DNA of 64,000 bases from Actinernus sp. WN-2022 (taxonomy: Eukaryota > Cnidaria > Anthozoa > Actiniaria > Actinernidae): assembly GCA_030867875.1 (NCBI GenBank), contig JAOWCC010000442.1:682001-746000 (forward strand), given 5' to 3'. The notes beneath the pieces are model-generated. The model ran no database searches, had not been told where the DNA came from, and saw only the letters and a program-made list of their open reading frames with translations. The position numbers and the translations under genes were made by a program. Of this stretch, positions 34,201-45,180 are shown piece by piece (positions within the stretch are counted from its first letter, which is position 1; every line of letters begins with the position of its first letter).

Positions 34201-37200
34201 CGTGCAAGTACTTCGACATGGGTCCAATAAATTTCAGTTCAATTAGGTTTTGTACTTCTCTGTTAGTGGGAACTGCGTTAGAGCTCCAGCTCTGATGTTG
34301 AAGTAGTTATAAATGAATTTTTCTGAAAGACTAGAAATTCTACTGTCAGGGTTCATGATTGTGCATAATAGGTTAGGCTCTTGGCTATTTTCAGCTCTCC
34401 TCGATTGGTTTGTATGGTCTTGCATACCTTCCTTTTTCAATCTCTAGTTTGTGGTTGCTTATTCTTAGCTTTCTTAGTGCTATGCTGTGCTTCACATTGT
34501 ATACTTCCTTTAAGTAATTTTCGAATTCGTAAGATTTCTTGAATATTTTGTATGTTCTTAACTTATTTGAGTCATTATGGATCTCGCTGTACCAGTTTTG
34601 GTATTCAACATCTCGTAGCCTTTGTTTTAGTTTGCTAAAATAAGGAGTGCTGTGTAATTGGTTATATTATTCTGGTCTAGCCACAGATTGCCAAAGCCGA
34701 GGTGACATTATGCTTCTTATCTTTTGGCACCAGACCATGGGCTTGAGTGAGAGTCTGGAGTCAGCGTAGGCCTCGGTTGCCAATTTTGTATTATCCACAT
34801 TTTCCAGTTTTAGCCAATAGTTAATGCGTCGGAATATCGCTTCGCCTTTAAGTGGGAGTCTGCCTAGTTCAGCACGACAAGCATTATTCGTAGCATTCCT
34901 ATTTACTCCTAGGAGCCATTTGCAAAACTTAACTTGAACTGACTCTATTGGATCTCTGTCAATAGGGCCCTTACAGTAGCCCCCCCCCCCCAAATCAAAA
35001 ATATAATAGCATGCCGTGACGTTGAAATCGTTTCCCATTGTTTTTGTCTGCTGATCCAATCAAATCACAGACTAACAGTACAGCACGGTTACGGACATGC
35101 CGTAGTTTGTCCCACTCGTACGAAATCTGCTCTGTAATGTTTGCATTGCTTCCAACTCTTAGTAACTGAACTATCTCATTATTAATTATTAGCTATTTAT
35201 CATCGCGTTCACGCCATGTAAAGTATATTTGGTGAAAACCCAAAACGCACTAGATTGTGTACGGGTCAACTCAACCCTAAATCAATCCGACGACTATGCA
35301 AACTTGTATTCAAGAGAAATACGTTCTGCTATTTTATTTCTTTGTGGCGCCCGTCTAAAAAGAGAAAATTACGTTTTGCAGGTCGAAAAATAGCCGATTC
35401 TCTGCTGATATAGCTAGTTTGTGTGGCGGCTCAATTCAGTGCTTTTTTCCCTGTATCGTACGTCATGCACACCAAGGAAAAACAACCACACCTTCAGCAC
35501 AAAGAAAGCACAATTGTGAGTCGTTAGTCCATCTATTCAAAGCCGAGAACAACATAACAAAACTAATTTATTCCCCTTATCGTACGTCAGATTACAGGAA
35601 TTGAGCCGTCTGTACTTAGCGGCATTTGCATATACGTAAAATACAATAAAATCAATTTTGGTACGAGTCTTTTCATGTATAGATCTACTCATTGAGCTAA
35701 AGTTGATTTTAGGCTTAAGGCTCGGAAGGACAAGGGTTAAAAGGGCCCCTAGCGTTGTAAAAATATTGAACAAATATCACAAACTTGCCCCCCAATCAAA
35801 ATTTCCATACAAACGTCTGTAAAATTTTCCAAAATTTCCCTAGTTTGTGGACCTATAACTTTTCTCCTCTACAAGATATATCTCTCAAATTTGGGATTTT
35901 GACTAACTTCGAGATGGCGGCTCATTTCACCAGTATCGACGGTTTTGCTGTTATACGTATACAGCTATTTCAATTAATGTTGTCTGGGAGATGGGGAATA
36001 GGACATTAGGGAATAGGACATTAGGGAATAGGGCATTAGAGTATTTTAAGTTTAAAAAACTTATAATGAATTATGGTTACGAGTTATACGACCTGGAAGA
36101 CTTAGTCTACTTAGCTTTAGCTTTTTAGTCTGAACAGCCGTCTGACATTTAAAAAATGCAATATTCCCCAATGTCATATTCCCTAATACCCTATTCCCTA
36201 TCTCACAGACAACATTAATTGAAAAAGCTGTATATCAAAAGTTCAAAGAAACCGTGGACGCGTCTATTGCGCGAGCCCGTACAGCAAAATACATTTGTAC
36301 TCTTTGCAAAAGATACGAGTCAGAATTGTTTTACAAAATGCAAATGTTCACGAGAAATCCGTATCACAACTTACCATTTAATAATCTACATAAAAATACA
36401 AATAATCCTTGCTTTCGTTTATTCACGGTCAAGCGTTCATAAGAAAAATTGAAGCAGTTTTGAGTGCGCGCTCTTTGTTGGAAAGTGCTATTACGTGGCG
36501 GGTAGGAAGCGCACGAACAAAAACTGGAACTACATCGAAGCAATTTTCAGCAGTGTTAACCCATTTTAACCTTTCTTTATTAAATATGAGGCGGAAATAT
36601 TAAATAAATAGAAAATATTAAGAAATTAGGAGGATATTCAAATATTGATATATGTTAATATCGGTAGAGAGTTGTAAAGTAATGAAGAAAATAATTTAAT
36701 TTAACATCGTTGGATAATTTGCTACAAAAACAAGAACAAGGTAAAAACATTAGTTACCTGCAGAGCTTGAAATCACCAACTTGCCAACATTTAGAGCTTC
36801 ATGAACGTTGTCACTCGTCTTGTAATACACTGATGGACTTTCTCGTAGTTGTGGCTTTTGATTGTGATGTGTGACCAGCAGTTCTTGTGCACGCTGAGCG
36901 GTAGTCGATTGGGTTTGCAAAACCTCGGTTTTCAGGTTTCTGTTAATTATGCCATCTACGTGGTCCACATAACTTGTCAGTTGGCCAATTTTTAGCTCCA
37001 AATCGTCTTGCAGGACTTTTTGGGAGGTTACTTGTTTGTTCTCTACTAAGTCTATCTTTGCCATCACTTCAGCTTCGTGTTTTCTCAACTTTTGAATTGC
37101 AGTTTCAACGCTCTCGTGCACTTCGCGTCGAGCCAAGTCTAATTCTTTTCGTGTATCTGCTAACTGGTTTTGTGAACTGTTCAGTAGAGCATGACAAGAT

Positions 37201-37880
37201 GTAACAGCTTTCTTTACCCGCTCAGCTTGTTCCATCATAGCTGCTTTCGTTTCTTCCGCTGCCTTTTCGATACTGGTGTAATCGTGTTCCTTGTGCATGT
37301 CTTTCAGGCTCACACACTTTTGACACACACACTTGCGGCATGTTTCTGTTTTACAAAAGTATTCCAGTCGGTTGTGTTCATGATTTTCTTCCTTACAGTA
37401 CATGGGTCGTTGTAAGAAATCTTGAACATCAACGGACTGGAATTCACGTAGCAAAACAATTCGATGGTCACGAAAGACTTTGATTTGTCTGTGTATTTCG
37501 ACGCATGGTGCGCATAGAAGGTCACTGCAATTAGAACAAAATGCAGCAACGACGCTTGCTTTCTCGCAGCAGCCACACACTGTTCTTTGGTTTTCTCGAC
37601 TGGAAACCGTTGCAGTAAAGGCTGTAAAGAGCTCTAGCATGCCATCAAGGTAGAATGATGAGGGAAGATGTGATATTCCATTCGGTAGCTCTATTTCTGA
37701 GCGGCACTCCGGACATTGGAAGGGCTGGTTGTTTTCTTGGCACCTCCTCCACCAGCTTGTTATACAATTTTCGCAATAACTGTGCAAGCATGGTAGAGTT
37801 TTAGGTGCCGTAACTATCTCTACGCATATTGCGCACTGTAACTTGACCGAAAATTCCCTAATGAGCTTTTTAAACTCCAT
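30109..37880 (-). CDS. TRIM-NHL E3 ubiquitin ligase gene, two exons
   Basis: RING-type ubiquitin ligases of this class bind RNA or protein through an NHL propeller. Exon 1 (36758-37880) and exon 2 (30109-31214) join through GCAG|GTAACT and TTCACAG, both phase 1/2, to give 742 residues. Order: RING, B-box 1, B-box 2, coiled coil, filamin-type Ig, six NHL blades. The junction reads SSA then V then DPRRSTV, which is usual for cnidarian TRIM2/3/71-like proteins (from memory). The 5.5-kb intron carries LINE and foldback debris. The reading frame is intact throughout, unlike most ORFs in this window, so this is the best candidate for a working gene. Which TRIM subgroup it belongs to is not settled. 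Confidence 0.92.
31622..31901 (-). CDS. Possible alternative first exon of the TRIM-NHL gene
   Basis: An ORF from ATG 31901 (MIGALSCVVIGSLSLLKLNF) ends in a strong donor, GCGG|GTAAGC, leaving one base, the same phase as exon 1. Spliced to exon 2 it would give an NHL protein without RING or B-boxes. CCAAT/ATTGG motifs cluster just upstream (31868-31990). The peptide itself shows no known domain and is Ser/Lys-rich, so coding is uncertain. Confidence 0.4.
34445..35265 (-). mobile_element. Rearranged LINE fragment (same family as 51396-53478)
   Basis: The minus strand 35059-34667 encodes DPIESVQVKFCKWLLG, NATNNACRAELGRLPL and further LINE C-terminal sequence, close to the copy at 52344-52898. 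In contrast, 35139-35265 matches the 3' untranslated part of that family in the plus orientation (TTGCTTCCAACTCTTAGTAA, TTCACGCCATGTAAAG). The two parts therefore face opposite ways. A C-run at 34981-34990 disrupts the ORF. Not functional. Confidence 0.75.
36758..37880 (-). CDS. TRIM-NHL exon 1: RING, two B-boxes, coiled coil
   Basis: A 374-codon exon from ATG 37880. The RING has the full C3HC4 set (C16, C19, C31, H33, C36, C39, C56, C59), and so should recruit an E2 enzyme. B-box 1 lies at about residues 101-140 (CGCCEKA ... CSNCSDLLCAPC) and B-box 2 at about 162-199 (CKEENHEHN ... CRKCVCQKC ... HKEHD). A heptad-rich coiled coil runs from about 205 to 345, for dimerisation. The donor GCAG|GTAACT leaves phase 1. 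The start fits TRIM proteins, where the RING begins within 20 residues. Confidence 0.94.
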
Positions 37881-38545
37881 CTTTTCTTTGCGTTGTTTCG
37901 ATGTCAGCGTCTTCCCCAGAACTGTGGCACAACGACGATATGCACTTCGTTATAACTTCTGAACAACACGTGATATAGGCGTGTGGATCTCTAGTTACCA
38001 TGGACACTATTGATTACAAAGTTGCTTTCAGGAGGGGTAAATTAATTAACAGCTCTTTTGAAAGAACCATTAGTATTATATTAGTTAGGTAATGTGACGA
38101 GTAACGTTCAAAGTTAAAGTAAAGATGGTGATTTAGATTACAAGAAATAGCTTGAACGTTTCGTTTAAATATCCGTAGACCTGATTGACTGAACATTTGC
38201 TATACTTTGGCTACAATGACTGTACTAAATCACCACTGAATCCGCTTAGACCCACTTTCACTGGTGTCACGCTTTTCGAGCGATCTAAGAAAGGTCTGGG
38301 ACTCCAAGAAAGCTTTCTGATGGTGTTTGAAACAACTTAATTTCTAACGTATTAAGTAAATTGCTCATAGTTAAAACTTGTTATGAAGAGAAGAGAGAGA
38401 GACTATTCATGTGATGTGCGTCAGTCCCCCGGAAAACATAACACAGATAATATGCAAATGTTACAAGAGCAAGAGGTCAATCAACTTCCTGTGTTTCTCA
38501 GAATACTGACAAAGGAAAAATAACTTGACAGCAGGAGTGGCACGT
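37881..38545. other. Upstream region of the TRIM gene
   Basis: Presumed 5' untranslated and promoter sequence for the minus-strand gene. No TATA box or other motif stands out. No other gene seen. Confidence 0.4.
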
Positions 38546-38554
38546 GGAATTCCT

Positions 38555-39898
38555 CAACCTCGTCCCCAGGGTCTTCTCGGTCAGATCCAAGATGGCGGCT
38601 ACTCAGAGAGAAGACCCTGGTAAAGGCTGGATCACGTGATCAAATACTCCCAGATTTTTGGAGTATTTTGTCACGTGATTTGGCGATCTAAGATGGCGGC
38701 CAAGCTAAATATGGGAATAGTTCATGACGTGTACAAACCATAGGTATCCCAATCCGGAGTGAGCGAGAAGCGATTAACGGTATTTCCACGCGGCGAACGA
38801 TCCCGGGGGGGGTACTTACATGAAAAATGGGTATGTATGTGAGGCCAAGAGACTCTAACCCTGACCCTGTTTGACCCAATCCGAGCTCCAAAACCCTGAT
38901 TGCCCCCTTTTGGGGAAAAAAAACCCTTATTGCCCCTTCTTTAAATTGTTTTCAAAACACGGTCGGATATATATCCCGGCCGGTATACCGCGTACCGGGA
39001 TTGCATGCAAAATACGGAACATTTCAAGTCGGGACGTGGTATTGGGTAAACAAATCAGCAGATGGAGTACATAGATAAGTACTGAAGTACGAATTAGCGG
39101 CGTCACAATGTAAGGGCCCTCAGTGATTGCATGTGGACAGGCGATCAAAATGCGGCAACAGAATGTATTTTTTTTGACATAGTAGCTAAACAAAACTGAA
39201 CCCTAACTGCCTAAAAAATACTGAACCCCGACCCTGACTGCACCCAAATTATACTCCAATCCTGACCCTGATCTGCCCAAATCAGGTCAAAACCCTGACC
39301 CTACCTGCCTAAACTGAGCTCAAAACCCTGACCCACCCGGGCGGCACATACATAATACGTCACAAACAGGAGTACCCCCCCGGGCGAACGATGCAGTGAA
39401 AACAGGCAATGAACAGGTCTACTAAATGGCTCGAAATGGAGTTTACTTGGATAAAGAACCAGTGGAAAGGTATCACAAAGCTACCAGGATGTATATAAGC
39501 TAGAAGAGAATCCTAAAAAGCCGTTCATTTTTCGTTAGCGTTGAAGCGAAGCGATCGATAGCACATGTTCAGGTTTAACGGCTTCTCCTGGCTTTCCCAC
39601 TGATGAACCTTACCAGAAAACTACCCAGTAATGCACTTCATCTATTGCTCTATCTACACAACGTGTTTTAAGGTTATTTAAAATCGTTTTATTGATAAAA
39701 TTTGAGCAATCTAAACTATATACAAGTTCATCTCTCTGGACTCAGTCCGTTTGGCCAATAAAAAGCATTGTTAGAACAACCCTATTGTCATAATCGAAGA
39801 GCCAATCAGAATACGTGACAGTACAGCCTTTACCAGGGTCTTCTCTCTGAGTAGCCGCCATCTTGGATCTGACCGAGAAGACCCTGGGGACGAGGTTG
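38555..39898. mobile_element. Mutator-like element with YY1-type motif in both ends
   Basis: Terminal repeats of about 85 bp, nearly identical, begin CAACCTCGTCCCCAGGG and include TCCAAGATGGCGGCTACTC. They are flanked by the 9-bp duplication GGAATTCCT (38546-38554 and 39899-39907). No transposase ORF is present. A second element (38802-39384) is nested inside. The family is non-autonomous. Confidence 0.92.
38802..39384. mobile_element. Nested element with CCCGGGGGGG ends
   Basis: The ends CCCGGGGGGGTACT and AGTACCCCCCCGGG pair, with an 8-bp duplication CGAACGAT (38794-38801 and 39385-39392). The interior is runs of CCCTGACCCTG-like sequence. Eight-base duplications suggest hAT or P-type mobilisation. 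It sits inside the Mutator-like element, so it is the younger of the two. Confidence 0.88.
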
Positions 39899-40470
39899 GG
39901 AATTCCTTTGAAGGGTTAGAATTAGAATAAGACATAAATAGCACACTGAAGCCAAACAGTTCTTCTATGATTTATAATAACTTTTAAGCATAATTTTAAA
40001 TTGGATTCGTTCTGTTGTTCAGCAAAGTTTGTCCTGAGTATTTTGCAGCAGTTTTCACAAGATGAGGCTTTGTAGTGAGAAAAAATTCCAAGTATTCAAC
40101 AACTGAAAAACAAACTCAGTTATATTTAGTACAACTATGAAGAAATCGGTTTGCTCTAAGGATGAACTACTATTGTCACGATTCTTAAATGAGTCGAAAC
40201 GAGTCAAAACAACGCTGCTGTATTCTACAGTGTTGATAAACAAAGTTAATCTAACGAAACATCTCGATCCTTCCTTCACTTTCAATTGTGACATTTGTGG
40301 TTTATTAATCTATTTTATTGCTATAACATTAGTAACAACTGAATTCGAAATACAGAAATGCTGTTCACGTTAGTACGTTGTTTTAACATATTTATCACTT
40401 GCGTTGGTAATGAGCCATTGGTTTTCTTACGAGCCGTTCTCTCAATTCTGTTTTGACATCTATGATACGC

Positions 40471-40512
40471 TTCCCTGCTAGCAGAGGTCTCTCTCTGTCT
40501 GCTAGCAGGGAA
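40471..40512. mobile_element. 42-bp miniature foldback with 9-bp target duplication
   Basis: TTCCCTGCTAGCAGA (40471-40485) and its exact complement (40498-40512) enclose a 12-nt CT-rich loop. The flanks are ATGATACGC on both sides (40462-40470 and 40513-40521). This is almost nothing but two terminal repeats. Confidence 0.88.
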
Positions 40513-40886
40513 ATGATACGCAAGACCACTCTATAAATAATTATTGGCTTCTCATTTGCGTGTGTGCTGCCACTGACTGAATGTCGACGTATTCAGACAT
40601 TTGCAGAGCCAGTAATGTCCCATATCATTTTCATAACTTCAGCTAACAGAGACAAATCTTAGTTTTATTTACCCATCGGCAGATATGTGTTGCTACTCTA
40701 ATTAAATGTTTGTCCACAGGAGGTCCTGAATCACATAGTAGCTAGGTCACTATAATTACACTTCAGACCGAAATGTCAAAGACTGGCTAATACAAAACAA
40801 TACACCACTTGAGGCAAAAATCAGTGAAGTCTAAAGATAGCCTGCTTGCCGGCTCTCCTGTAATTTTTTTCGGTCGTTTCTTTTCG

Positions 40887-40960
40887 GATTGGGTCACCTG
40901 TGGCACGCGGTCAAAATGGTCCTCGCCCCATTTTGACCGCGTGCCACAGGTGACCCAATC
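40887..40960. repeat. Perfect 33-bp palindrome arms, 8-nt loop
   Basis: GATTGGGTCACCTGTGGCAC... (40887-40919) pairs without mismatch with 40928-40960. The loop is TCCTCGCC. It is GC-richer than its surroundings. No target duplication was seen. Confidence 0.92.
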
Positions 40961-41307
40961 AACCCTGAATATGTACATGTATTTCACATAATCATTCACT
41001 TCAAAGTAATGACAATGGTTGAATGAATTGTTGGTTGGTAAGGACCTCACAGAATATATTTATACATAGCCTAGCCCCCTTTTGTTATGTTCTATGGCCG
41101 GTAAATATTCAAGGCAGCTGCCCCTTTTAAACAAGTACTTTGTTTTAGAAAATAATTAAATAAGCTTAATAAAGTAACGTATTAAACTCAACTGTACATT
41201 ATTCAATTCGACGTTTCCATACAAACTATAGACGTTTCCATACAATATAGTTTCAGGCCTTCCAAATCTGCATGACCACTGACTGATTTATTAAATTATT
41301 TTGTTTT

Positions 41308-41416
41308 CCCAATTCAGGTCACATGACTTTTCCCTTGAGTAGTTTTCTTGTTTTTCTGTATCCCAAGATGAAATGTACGCATTCCCCTGGAGAGCTGTCA
41401 CATGACCTGAATTGGG
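41308..41416. mobile_element. MITE, CCCAATTCAG family, copy 2
   Basis: CCCAATTCAGGTCACATGAC (41308-41327) is exactly complementary to 41397-41416, with imperfect pairing extending about 8 bp further out. The interior is shared with 23334-23489. Confidence 0.88.
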
Positions 41417-41650
41417 ACAACAAACGACAATGTACAGGCTAATAAATTGGTTTATTAATAAGCTTGTTGGATTGTTTGCTTTGATATTTACATTGCATAA
41501 AGTATTTTATATACCAATGTTTAGTAGTCACAAATCATTCTACCTTCTGGTTACGTCACGAGTTATAATTAACAATTATTTGGCGAAGTCGATATTGGTG
41601 AATATTCCCCGAGACGAATATCAACTGAGCGTGAGGTGAATAATTCTTTT

Positions 41651-43420
41651 AGTATATACAACACGGGAACCTGCTTTTGGGAACTGCATTTTGTTGAATT
41701 TCTAAAATTTCCGCATCGGAATCAATCGCGAAACGTGAATTTACGCCTTCCATTTTGTTTCAAAATTATCCCGAGTTTGGTAAGGTGGATATTGCTCATT
41801 AGTATAAACCAACTAGTGGACTATTTCAAATCCTACATTCTGATTGGCTACGCTACTATAGGTCTATTTGTGATAGCCCATGGTAGAGAAAAACCGCACG
41901 CATTTTCACGAAATAATAAAATTTTAACTGGCCTGTTTCTTTCTATTATTTTCTACTGTCCGACTAATTAGTTTATACTAAAACAATTAGACCTCTCGCC
42001 CATTCTCGTTCCCAGTGCCTCCTCGACTAACTGAAAAATCGGAGGCTCTGGTAAGACACGAAACCGGATGTCCTAGATTCTAGGACATTAAAACTGCGCA
42101 TGCTCTTAGAACTCATTTCCGATTTGCTAACTAAAGCAATGGCGAACTTCATGAAAGCTATCCAGTTCGCCCTTGCAAAGCTTAAAATTATGTTTTCTTT
42201 AAAAACTAAACAATTGGAAACGATTCGGATAATTCCGTGTCCTTCCGACCGGTTATGGTAAATCGTTAATTTACCAAAGTTTACCGTTTGAGTTTAATGC
42301 TCTTCAAGGATAATCTAACTCAATCGTGGTCGTCATATCTCCTCTCAACGCAATTATCGAGGAGTGCACAGAACATGCTGATTTTCAGCTGCTGGATTAG
42401 ACTGCAGGGCTGATGGTCGAGGAAGAATAGGCCTATGTACCTGTTGTAGGTTAGCCAGGGCTAGCTATAGCGCTTGCACTCGGCGCGGAATGTGTTTCTC
42501 TTGGTCGTTTTGACGGTGGATTACTAGGAGAGCTATAATTTTGATTTCGACCTCGTTTTAGCCTGGAATTTTGGATCACCGCGGTTTGACGTTCATGTGA
42601 TTGCTGAACCATCTCACGGAATTTTTCGGCAGTTTCAAGAGAGCGTTTGCACGGACAGCATATTTTTGTAGGTAGGATTCTTCCAAGAAAATGAACGGAT
42701 GGCTTAGCTAAGGACCCAAACGTTTCCTTAGGTCGCTGTTTAAAATCACTGGGTGATTCTTATCCGATATTACGGCGTTGCAGCAAATGCATGTATTTCG
42801 ATCGAAAAGCTTTAATTTCTGCTGCCTTTTTTTGCGTAATATCCGTCATTATTGGGTTACAGTCGATCGAAGGGAGACTTTAATTACCTTTCGGCTTTTG
42901 CCACCATACATTACATATATGAATGTTTATTAATTAATTAATCTGTTTAATCATGTTCTTTTAAAAGGCACATCACTTCATTCTTTATTATTTTCACATA
43001 TGAATGTTTATTCTTTTGATTATTTTACTTTTATTGAAAGAACACCTAAAAAAATGCCTTACTTTACTTGTTATGTTTACAACGGAAGTGATTTATCCAC
43101 TAAGTGAACCGGAAGAAAAGCGCTGTGCTCAGCACCTGTTCAATTTTTTCTTCATCGCGCAGCCGATTTGGCTAGCCAATCAAATTAGAGCCTGTTTCGT
43201 GTCTTACCAGAGCCTCCGATTTGTCAGTTAGTTGAGGAGGCACTGGGAACGAGAATGACCTCTCGCCCTCATGGGCTACGAGTTAAATAACCCATTCGGC
43301 TGCGCCTCATGGGCTATTGACTCGTAGCCCATTCGGGCTGCGGGTCTAATTGTTAATTATTCCGAGATAGCGAGCCAATCAAATTACATGATCTACGTAG
43401 GTTTCCGTGTTGTATATACT
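41651..43420. mobile_element. Outer foldback element carrying nested insertions
   Basis: AGTATATACAACACGGGAAC (from 41651) pairs with 43399-43420 with one mismatch in 22. Inside, AAACAATTAGACC near 41981 pairs with GGGTCTAATTGTT near 43343, and between these sits the element 42001-43257. The exact outer ends and target duplication are unclear. Confidence 0.7.
42001..43257. mobile_element. TIR element with 10-bp target duplication
   Basis: About 65-bp terminal repeats begin CATTCTCGTTCCCAGTGCCT. The duplication ACCTCTCGCC lies at 41991-42000 and 43258-43267. The length of target duplication again points to Mutator-like mobilisation. No transposase is visible in the 1.26-kb interior. Confidence 0.9.
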
Positions 43421-43554
43421 AATAAATATTATATCTTCACAATAACTGAGTTCAGCTTGCTTCTTCGACTTTGTGGTTATTGTTTTGTTCTATCCACTTC
43501 TTAGTGCATGTCCTCACTCTCATTCATAATATCAAGAAGCCTGGCCATCCCTTC

Positions 43555-43686
43555 ATGTAGGACGACACGAATTGCTATTAAAATTGTATTCTATTGTATT
43601 GTATTGTGTTGCGTTGTATTGTTGTATTGAATTGTATTGTGTTGTATTCTATTGTATCTTTGGTAAAAATTCGTGTCGTCCTACAT
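43555..43686. mobile_element. Foldback element filled with TTGTA-type microsatellite
   Basis: ATGTAGGACGACACGAATT (43555-43573) pairs exactly with 43668-43686. Between them lies a TATTG/TTGTA microsatellite of about 85 bp. Confidence 0.88.
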
Positions 43687-44058
43687 AATTAAAGGATTGC
43701 CAGAAGCCTTTTGATTTGTTTTACTCCATGACGCCATCTTGGATTTTTCAAGGCGCATAGAAACCCCTGGGTACGACTTGTTCCCAGGGTCTTGTCGGAT
43801 TCGCTTCATAAAAGATGCTAGCTGCAAAATGTTTTGTACTGTATAAAATATACCATGTCATAGATCAGGTAAGTGCGAACGGCCGAAACGGTTCACACGT
43901 TTTCTACTAAGTTTAGGGTTCGTTGTGTTTTTGCAGGCGAATTAATGGACGTATCTTCGCGCCAAAATCCGGCGTTGGAAAACTCGCGGGATGTTGCAAG
44001 TAGATAGGGCCTGGGGCAAAGTTATTTTGAGCGACATGCCGGGAAGGGAAAAAGAAGA

Positions 44059-44326
44059 TGGGCCATTCCATTTAAAATCCGCTCTCCCCCTATTCAGGGG
44101 GGTGTGCAACACACTTGCCTATTGAAGGGAGGGGGGGGGGGGGCAGCCGGTTAAAAAACACGAAATGAAAGGGGGTTAGGCAATATCCGGAGGGCCTTCC
44201 ATGCTCTTTTCCAAGGGGGACTAAATATGACAGTATCCAAGAGGGTATTCCTACCAATCTATCACAGGGGCCCCAGAAGTGAACCCCTCAATAGGGGGGG
44301 GAGCGGATTTTAAATGGTATGGCCCA
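44059..44326. mobile_element. MITE with TGGGCCATTCC ends
   Basis: The left end TGGGCCATTCCATTTAAAAT pairs with ATTTTAAATGGTATGGCCCA on the right (one mismatch). The arms continue through CCGCTC and the CCCCCTATT/AATAGGGGG tracts. No ORF. Confidence 0.82.
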
Positions 44327-44539
44327 ATTCTTGTTTTTTTGACGAGGATGAGTATGAAAAGCTGCTTAGTTGAGGGCACATGTGTTACTGGTGTTGAAGA
44401 CGAAGTTGGAGAGGATGCTATCCCGGCGTGGTTTCCCTAACGTTCAACATTAGGGAGGAGGTCAAAACAATGGTCCTGGCTAGGGACCCAATTTTAGGGG
44501 GTGGGGTATGAACCGCCACCACCAGCCTTTTTGGATAGT

Positions 44540-44800
44540 GAGGTAGGGAGGTTGTACCCGAGACCCACCACCATTTGGGGGCTGGTGAGAGAGGGGGTTG
44601 TACCCGAGACCCACCACCTTTTTGGCTGGTGACTGAGGGGTTGTACCCGAGACCCACCACCTTTTTTGGCTGGCCGGGGAGGAGTTGTACGCGAGACCCA
44701 CCACCTTTTTGGCTGGTGACTGAGGGATTGTACCCGAGACCCACCACCTTTTTGGCTGGCCGGGGAGGGGTTGTACGCGAGACACCCACCACCTCTGAGG
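44540..44800. repeat. 43-bp minisatellite
   Basis: About six units of GTTGTACCCGAGACCCACCA + CCTTTTTGGCTGG..., alternating GGTGACTGAGG and CCGGGGAGG variants. Long ORFs on both strands here are products of the repeat. Confidence 0.9.
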
Positions 44801-45180
44801 ACTGTTTTGACTGGCTGGCTGGCTAGAACGACGAACATATGTTATTAAACTACGACGACCGCTCAGATTTTAAAAGATCCAAGGATGGCAACGCTGAGGA
44901 TGACGTGATTGGAATATGGTGGTAAATTTTGCAACTTTTTCTAGTTATTGTAAAAAAGCCGATTGTAAATTATTGTAATATTTTTAAATTATGGCAACAC
45001 TAACGTTATATGGAACAAGCATGATCCAAATAAAAGCATTATGTATGTATGTATGTAATTAGTAAAAGCTTTTTTATTTGTCTCTCACTTTAACTGGGTT
45101 CGCTGTGGAATTGATAAACGCGCGAGGAATGAAAAACAACAGACTGCTGGTCAACTCTGCTTGCAGACTCGGATTTCAAG

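Larger units (their letters stand above)
31215..36757. other. TRIM intron with transposon debris
   Basis: It contains the alternative exon candidate, a foldback at 33576-33690 (GGGTGGATAACGCTATCC paired with GGATAG...GTTATCACCC), a rearranged LINE fragment at 34445-35265, and a second foldback at about 35943-36241 (TTTCAATTAATGTTGTCTG on the left paired with its complement on the right, with GGGAATAGGACATTA repeats inside). No other exon was recognised. Confidence 0.65.
39908..41300. other. Intergenic stretch with two palindromic elements
   Basis: Apart from 40471-40512 and 40887-40960 (own entries) nothing gene-like is visible. Confidence 0.5.

Noticed and set aside
44360..44440. Acidic coding-like piece DEDEYEKLL ... 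EDEVGEDAIPAWF
   Set aside because: Needs a frame change within 30 codons and has no splice or family support.
44418..44838. Overlapping ORFs of 100-124 codons on both strands
   Set aside because: Products of the 43-bp minisatellite; several frames are equally open.
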